In this document: positions 58,173-64,000 of the stretch, one piece after another
Numbering within the stretch: position 1 is the first letter of the stretch
Layout of the letters: the number at the start of each line of letters is the position of its first letter
Assembly: GCF_013344475.1 (NCBI RefSeq)
Contig: NZ_JABUOU010000011.1
Location: forward strand, 62,001-126,000
DNA: 64,000 nt
Reading direction: 5' to 3'
From: Martelella limonii
GTDB lineage: Bacteria > Pseudomonadota > Alphaproteobacteria > Rhizobiales > Rhizobiaceae
Made by a program: the position numbers and the translations under genes
The notes under the pieces: model-generated
Database searches by the model: none
What the model was told of the DNA's origin: nothing
The model's input: only the letters and a program-made list of their open reading frames with translations

Positions 58173-59744
58173 ATGCGCGATCATGTGATTGCGGTCGATG
58201 TCGGCACGGCAAGCGTCAGGGCCGGCGTGTTCAGCCGTGACGGCGCGATGCTTGCGCGCGCCACCCATCCGCTCCAGGTGAAAAGACCGGGGCCGAGACG
58301 CGGGGAATATGCCTCGCAGGATATCTGGCGGGCGACCGCAACGGCGATCCGCGAGGCCCTGTCCGGCGCAGACATTGCCCCTGAACGGATTGCAGGCCTT
58401 GCCTTTGGCGCCACCTGCTCCCTGGTCCTTCTCGATTTAGACCGCCGCCCGCTGCCCCTTTCGGAAGACGAGACCGGAAGATACGACACGATCGCCTGGT
58501 TCGACCACCGCGCGGCAACGGAGGCAGCGGAATTCAGCGCGTTCGACCACGCGGCGGTGCGCCATTCCGGCGGCTCGGTCTCGCCGGAAATGCAGATGCC
58601 GAAACTTGCATGGCTGAAGCGCAACCGGCCTGAGCTATGGGCGAAGGCCGGCGGCTTTTTCGATCTTGCCGATTACCTTACCTTCCGCGCCACCGGCAGC
58701 GACCGCCGCTCGATCTCGACGCTTGCGGCAAAATGGTTCTATCGCGGCGATCTCCAGTCGCCGTTTCCCGATGATCTTCTGGAAAAGGCAGGGCTTGCCG
58801 ATTTCACCGAAAAGGCCGCTATCCCCGGCGAGGTGCTGTATGCCGGAACCCCCGCCGGCCGCCTGACGGCGCAAGCCGCCCGCGATTTCGGGCTGACGAC
58901 CGAGGTGGTCGTCGCAGCAGGGCTGGTCGATGCCTATGCAGGCGCGCTCGGCGCGCTGCCGCCGCCAGACCGGCGGCAAGCGGGGGAGCTTGCCCTGATC
59001 GGAGGCACCTCGAGCTGCATCGTCGGCGATGCGGATGACAAGGTCTTTGCGCCAAGCCTCTGGGGGCCGTATTTCTCGGCGATCTATCCCGGAAAATGGC
59101 TGTTCGAGGCCGGCCAGTCGGCCACCGGCGGGCTGCTGAACCACCTGCTCGAAGTCCACAGCGCCGGCGGCCGCGCCACGGAGGAGCAGCATGGGCGCGT
59201 GATCGCGCGGATCACGGAAATGCTTGCCGAACGCGGGCCGGGTTTCGCCGACGGTCTCGACATCCTGCCGGATTTCCACGGCAGCCGCTCGCCCTTTGCT
59301 GACCCTTCGATGACAGGCATGGTCGCGGGACTGACCCTCGACAACAGCTTCGACGGTCTCTGCAAGCTCTATTGGCGCGCATCCGTCGCCATCGCGCTAT
59401 CGTTGAGGCAGATCCTGACGATGCTTTCGGAAAACGGCATCCCCGCAACGAGGCTCCACCTTGCCGGCGGTCATCGTCGCAATCCGCTTCTGACAAAGCT
59501 CTATGCCGACGCCACGGGCGTGGAGGTCGCAGTCTCTCCGACCGAGGACGTGGTGCTGCTCGGCTCGGCGATCAATGCTGCAACTGCTGCGGGAGCCTTC
59601 GAAAGCCTCGGTCACGCCGCCGCAACAATGCGTGCCGTGCCGCACGTGATCGCGCCTAACCCGTCGCTTGCGCCCTATTATGCAGGTCAGCTCCGCAGGC
59701 TCGAAATCCTCCAGGCCTGCCGCGCGGCGCTCAACGAAGCATAG
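58173..59744 (+). CDS. FGGY-family pentulose kinase
   Basis: Carbohydrate kinase of 523 residues with the actin-like ATPase fold. IAVDVGTASVRAGVFSRDG is phosphate motif 1, AGLAFGATCSLVLLD and IAWFDHRAATEA follow, and the FGGY C-terminal signature is seen in LHLAGGHRRNPLLTKLYADA. The pattern resembles the ribulokinase-like YDR109C group. With a polyol dehydrogenase in the operon, it should phosphorylate the resulting ketose, most simply D-ribulose or D-xylulose. An upstream GTG could add five residues. Confidence 0.88.
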   Translation: MRDHVIAVDVGTASVRAGVFSRDGAMLARATHPLQVKRPGPRRGEYASQDIWRATATAIREALSGADIAPERIAGLAFGATCSLVLLDLDRRPLPLSEDETGRYDTIAWFDHRAATEAAEFSAFDHAAVRHSGGSVSPEMQMPKLAWLKRNRPELWAKAGGFFDLADYLTFRATGSDRRSISTLAAKWFYRGDLQSPFPDDLLEKAGLADFTEKAAIPGEVLYAGTPAGRLTAQAARDFGLTTEVVVAAGLVDAYAGALGALPPPDRRQAGELALIGGTSSCIVGDADDKVFAPSLWGPYFSAIYPGKWLFEAGQSATGGLLNHLLEVHSAGGRATEEQHGRVIARITEMLAERGPGFADGLDILPDFHGSRSPFADPSMTGMVAGLTLDNSFDGLCKLYWRASVAIALSLRQILTMLSENGIPATRLHLAGGHRRNPLLTKLYADATGVEVAVSPTEDVVLLGSAINAATAAGAFESLGHAAATMRAVPHVIAPNPSLAPYYAGQLRRLEILQACRAALNEA

Positions 59745-59881
59745 AAATCAAGCAATACCTCATTTATTCCAGACTTTTAAAACAAGCATCACGGTTAATT
59801 TTCTCTTGACCTTCACTTGTCGAATTGCGACTTTTTCATGGCGGGGCATACCCGCTTTGATCAGGATTGGGGGTCCGGAAA

Positions 59882-60844
59882 ATGATGAAATGGGTGGTGA
59901 AGCTCGCCGGTACAGTCGCGCTTTGTACAATTGCGGGCTGTGGTGGGAGCGGCGGCGGACCTGTTGTAGCAGTCTCAAGTGGCCCGGAGCTACAGATGCC
60001 GCCTCCGACAGTCATGTCTCCAGGATTCGCACCTGCACCTGGCGGTAGCTCGGGCGCAGAAGCAAATGCAACTGGTTATGCCGCCATCAGCGAACCCTAT
60101 GTTGACCCCCTTTCCATCGAGGGCGATTCGACGGCATATTTCGAGCCGTTGCCAGACGGATCTGTATCTGTAGAAATTGTTTCTGGTCCTAAAGTAGGCC
60201 GCGAAATGACCTTCATACCCTCTTCTGGCGACGGTGATGGAACGGAAAACGCTGCCTCCGATTACATGCGTGTTATCAATGAGAACGGCGAAGCTTTGGT
60301 GGCCGTGATTGAAAGTGAGTACGAGACCTTTCTAGGTCGCAAAGCAAATGTACTTTACGCCTATCGATCAAAGGAAGGCATGACCGCCAATATGCCACTC
60401 ACCGGCAAGGCATCCTATTATGGGACAGCGATAGGTTATGGTCCGGATCGATATCGACCTATCTTGAAGCAGTCGGGAGATTTCTCCGCAGACGTCGATT
60501 TCGGTTCTGCGACCATGAATGGAAATATAACTGCAGGGCGAAACAAGCTCGTATTTAACGGCGCCATTGCAGGCAATACCTTTAACTCGATTCCTGGCCA
60601 GATCGCCTATTCACCGGCTGGAGAAGCCCGAGAGGTAATGGATACCTTAGGGGGAAGCTCATATCCGATCGAAAAGCCGGTTTCGCCTGATCCAAGTTAT
60701 GCCAATCAAGAAAATTCGAAAATCGAAGGTGCATTCTATGGAGACGCCGCTTCGTCCATAGCAGGGACCTATGTGATCGATGGCAATGGTCGAAATAACA
60801 TGATTGGCGCCTTTGCAGGCGATCTTCTGAGTCCACAGCCCTAA
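59882..60844 (+). CDS. surface-lipoprotein-like protein with C-terminal TbpB-type beta-barrel domain
   Basis: Lipoprotein of 320 residues: lipobox IAGC at the end of the signal MMKWVVKLAGTVALCTIAGC, then a Gly/Pro/Ser-rich linker to about residue 60. The C-terminal half (GKASYYGTAIGYG, FSADVDFGSATMNGNI, IEGAFYGDAASSIAGTYVID, MIGAFAG) shows the repeated strand pattern of transferrin-binding-protein-like barrels (TbpB_B_D), found in surface lipoproteins. Iron or haem binding is not shown. The gene is clearly more A+T rich than its neighbours, suggesting transfer. GGGGGTCCGGAAA lies before the ATG; an ATG one codon later is equally possible. Confidence 0.75.
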   Translation: MMKWVVKLAGTVALCTIAGCGGSGGGPVVAVSSGPELQMPPPTVMSPGFAPAPGGSSGAEANATGYAAISEPYVDPLSIEGDSTAYFEPLPDGSVSVEIVSGPKVGREMTFIPSSGDGDGTENAASDYMRVINENGEALVAVIESEYETFLGRKANVLYAYRSKEGMTANMPLTGKASYYGTAIGYGPDRYRPILKQSGDFSADVDFGSATMNGNITAGRNKLVFNGAIAGNTFNSIPGQIAYSPAGEAREVMDTLGGSSYPIEKPVSPDPSYANQENSKIEGAFYGDAASSIAGTYVIDGNGRNNMIGAFAGDLLSPQP

Positions 60845-60862
60845 CAGTTGCCGAAGTCCGCA

Positions 60863-60896
60863 AAGAAAGACATAAAGAAATCTTTATGTCTTTCTT
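60863..60896. terminator. perfect AT-rich inverted repeat after the lipoprotein gene
   Basis: AAGAAAGACATAAAGA (60863-60878) and TCTTTATGTCTTTCTT (60881-60896) are exact reverse complements with two bases between. The stem is long but poor in GC, so it may be a weak terminator or a protein-binding site between this gene and ahcY. Confidence 0.45.
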
Positions 60897-60991
60897 GCCA
60901 GTTTTCGCCAAGGCTGATACGTACGGGATAGATGAAAAGTGGACGGCGATTGCGGCTGTCCTTGAGACATTCACTGTTTCCGGAGTTTCAG

Positions 60992-62392
<1,401 letters not shown>

Positions 62393-62445
62393 GGCCATTT
62401 GCGGGGCCACCGTCAGACGGCGGCCTGCGAACGTCACAAAAAAGG

Positions 62446-62478
62446 AAAGGCGGCCCTGCCTGGGAGCTGCCTTTTTTT
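62446..62478 (+). terminator. rho-independent terminator of ahcY
   Basis: AAAGGCGGC (62446-62454) pairs with GCTGCCTTT (62466-62474), with one G-T pair, and is followed by further T residues. It lies 54 bases after the ahcY stop codon. Confidence 0.75.
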
Positions 62479-62500
62479 GATCAGAATCTCGATTTTCTCG

Positions 62501-62580
62501 GGTCACCCTCGGGCTCGACCCGAGGGTCCAGGCGACGCCCACCGTACGGCCTGGATGCTCGGATCAAGTCCGAGCATGAC
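62501..62580. repeat. paired palindromic repeat, family A, compact form
   Basis: Hairpins at 62501-62530 (stem ACCCTCGGG/CCCGAGGGT, loop CTCGA) and 62552-62580 (stem ATGCTCGGA/TCCGAGCAT, loop TCAAG), opposed, between ahcY and the L,D-transpeptidase gene. Confidence 0.8.
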
Positions 62581-62668
62581 TCATGAGAGTGTGGCGTAGC
62601 GCGTAGGACACAAGAGAGTCGGGAATGTGGCGCCGAGCGCGTTTGCCGTCAGAGCCCTTCAAGCCCAC

Positions 62669-63310
62669 TCAGCCTTCGAGCACGATCACCTTGGTGCGCT
62701 TGTCGGGGTCGACGCGGGCGTAGAGGTCGATAATGTCCTGGTTGATCATGCGGATGCAGCCGGAAGAAACCGCCTGGCCGATCGAGGTCCAGTCCGGGTT
62801 GCCGTGAATGCGGAACATCGTGTCATTGCCATTCTTGTAGAGATAGAGCGCGCGCGCTCCGAGCGGGTTCATCACGCCCGGCTCCATGCCGCCGGCATAT
62901 TCCTTCAGCTCAGGCTGGCGCTTGACCATGGCCTGCGGCGGATACCAGGTCGGCCATTCGGCGCGGCGGCCGATATAGGCATCGCCCGACCAGCGGAAAC
63001 CGTCACGGCCCACGCCGATGCCGTAACGGATGGCCTTGCCATCTTCCAGCACCAGATAAAGCAGGCGCTCCTTGGTATCGACAATGATCGTGCCCGGCTC
63101 CTCGGTGGTTTCGTAATTGATGATCTGTCGGCGATATTTCTCATCGACCTGGGTAATCGGCACGCGCGGCAGCGAGTAGCCATCATCGATGGTGGCCGCA
63201 TAGGCCGAAACCGGCGCCGTAATCGTCGTTGACGGCTGGGTGGTGGTGCAGCCGGCAGCTGCGAGCAGGCCCGTAAACGAGAGTGCCAGGAAAATAGGTC
63301 GGATGTGCAT
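62669..63310 (-). CDS. L,D-transpeptidase (YkuD domain), probable lipoprotein
   Basis: Cell-wall cross-linking or protein-anchoring enzyme of 213 residues. The signal region RPIFLALSFTGLLAAAGC ends in a cysteine that could be lipidated. The YkuD domain carries the catalytic motif HGNPDWTSIGQAVSSGCIRM, with His, Ser-Gly-Cys and Arg intact. The segment IIVDTKERLLYLVLEDGKA is the usual domain start. The ATG at 63310 is chosen because it begins the signal peptide. Single gene, divergent from mmcB. Confidence 0.92.
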   Translation of the reverse strand: MHIRPIFLALSFTGLLAAAGCTTTQPSTTITAPVSAYAATIDDGYSLPRVPITQVDEKYRRQIINYETTEEPGTIIVDTKERLLYLVLEDGKAIRYGIGVGRDGFRWSGDAYIGRRAEWPTWYPPQAMVKRQPELKEYAGGMEPGVMNPLGARALYLYKNGNDTMFRIHGNPDWTSIGQAVSSGCIRMINQDIIDLYARVDPDKRTKVIVLEG

Positions 63311-63472
63311 GGACGGTCTCACGGCGTGGAACAAAAGGTGATACTGACAAATTGATAGAAGCTTATGGTTAAAATTCTGTTGCAACCTGCGCTTCGTTTG
63401 TTGCCTGGAGGATTACGTGCGCCGCAAGACTGCCGCGCTTTCTTGAAAATGCACTGCGTGAAAGGAAGTTCC

Positions 63473-63976
63473 ATGGCTATTGTCGATTTGCATGGCAAAA
63501 ACCCGACGGCGGACGGTCGCCAGTCGGACCGTGCCATCATGGTACGCCGCGGCGTGCAGCATCTGATGAAGCACATGCGTGCCTCCGCGATCGCCGAGAT
63601 GACGCTGCGCAGCGGCAGGCGGGCTGATCTCATCTGTCTGACCGAGAAGGGCGAGATCTGGATCATCGAGATCAAGACCTCGATCGAGGACTTCCGGGTC
63701 GACCGCAAATGGCCGGAATACCGCGAGTTCTGCGACCGCCTGTTCTTCGCCACCCATGCCGGCGTGCCGCTCGATATCTTCCCCGAAGATTGCGGCCTGC
63801 TGCTCGCCGACCGCTACGGCGCGGAGATGATCCGCCCCGCGCCCGAACACAAGCTGGCCCCTGCCCGCCGCAAGGTGCTGACGCTCGCTTTTGCCCGCAA
63901 CGCCGCCGACCGGCTGACCTTCGCCGAACTGGTTCTGGAAAAGCTCGAGGCCGAGGGCGTGGATGTCAGGCTTTAA
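63473..63976 (+). CDS. mmcB: MmcB-family DNA repair protein
   Basis: Protein of 167 residues of the MmcB group, described in Caulobacter as part of the SOS DNA-damage response. The PD-(D/E)XK nuclease-like core is visible: RADLICLTEKGEIWIIEIKT, with Asp, Glu and Lys in the expected order, followed by SIEDFRVDRKWPEYREFCD. AAAGGAAGTTCC precedes the ATG at 63473. No clear LexA box was noticed upstream. The last 24 bases of the window after it hold nothing. Confidence 0.88.
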   Translation: MAIVDLHGKNPTADGRQSDRAIMVRRGVQHLMKHMRASAIAEMTLRSGRRADLICLTEKGEIWIIEIKTSIEDFRVDRKWPEYREFCDRLFFATHAGVPLDIFPEDCGLLLADRYGAEMIRPAPEHKLAPARRKVLTLAFARNAADRLTFAELVLEKLEAEGVDVRL

Positions 63977-64000
63977 AACCTGCGGCGACCTCGGGAGTCG

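Noticed and set aside
60845-60991. SAH or SAM riboswitch in the ahcY leader
   Set aside because: The gap is short and contains an AT-rich perfect hairpin, but I saw none of the conserved core of known SAH or SAM riboswitches.

Overview
The window is GC-rich chromosomal DNA from an alphaproteobacterium, most likely order Hyphomicrobiales (Rhizobiaceae or a close relative such as Martelella; genus is inference only). Reasons: the histidine genes run hisB-hisH-hisA-hisF-hisE-coaA, hslV and hslU sit together with an acetyltransferase between them, there is a long biotin-dependent pyruvate carboxylase of the Rhizobium etli type, an ActR/RegA response regulator and an MmcB repair protein are present, and the intergenic gaps carry paired palindromic repeats of the kind found in rhizobia. 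No phage, integrase, insertion sequence or CRISPR array was seen.

Layout. 1-8.2 kb: a partial D-amino-acid aminotransferase, a CysZ/EI24-like membrane protein, malate synthase G (glcB) with a clear promoter and operator, an aldo/keto reductase, then hslV-GNAT-hslU. 8.2-15.3 kb: two DUF606 transporters, an inositol-monophosphatase-like enzyme and the histidine operon, which is interrupted between hisA and hisF by a reversed DUF3800 gene. 15.3-28.9 kb: a large divergent catabolic locus. One arm (minus strand) holds a flavin monooxygenase/old-yellow-enzyme fusion, an SDR, a RidA-family protein, a MarR regulator and a MaoC hydratase. The other arm (plus strand) holds a thioesterase, an acyl-CoA ligase, a second thioesterase, an alpha/beta hydrolase and a five-gene LIV-type ABC importer. 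Together they look like uptake, CoA activation, ring mono-oxygenation/reduction and CoA-ester processing of an aromatic acid, with 2-aminobenzoate or salicylate as the best guesses.

28.9-44 kb: a D-threonine aldolase-like enzyme, cutC, tRNA-Thr(CGU), small exported proteins (one MliC-like), transporters, an Hsp70-like protein, a GMC oxidoreductase with a LacI regulator, ispG, a DeoR/MFS pair and a MarR/EamA divergent pair with twin operators. 44-51 kb: pyc, a LuxR-type regulator, a metabolite:H+ symporter, gluconokinase and ActR. 51.6-59.8 kb: a polyol operon (binding protein, two permeases, ATPase, mannitol-type dehydrogenase, HAD phosphatase, FGGY pentulose kinase). 59.8-64 kb: an AT-richer surface-lipoprotein gene, ahcY, an L,D-transpeptidase and mmcB.

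The most interesting parts are the aryl-CoA locus with its recurring AT-rich promoter elements and a RidA protein lacking the usual active-site arginine, the DUF3800 insertion in the his operon, the covarying palindromic repeats, and several well-formed operator candidates next to identifiable regulators.
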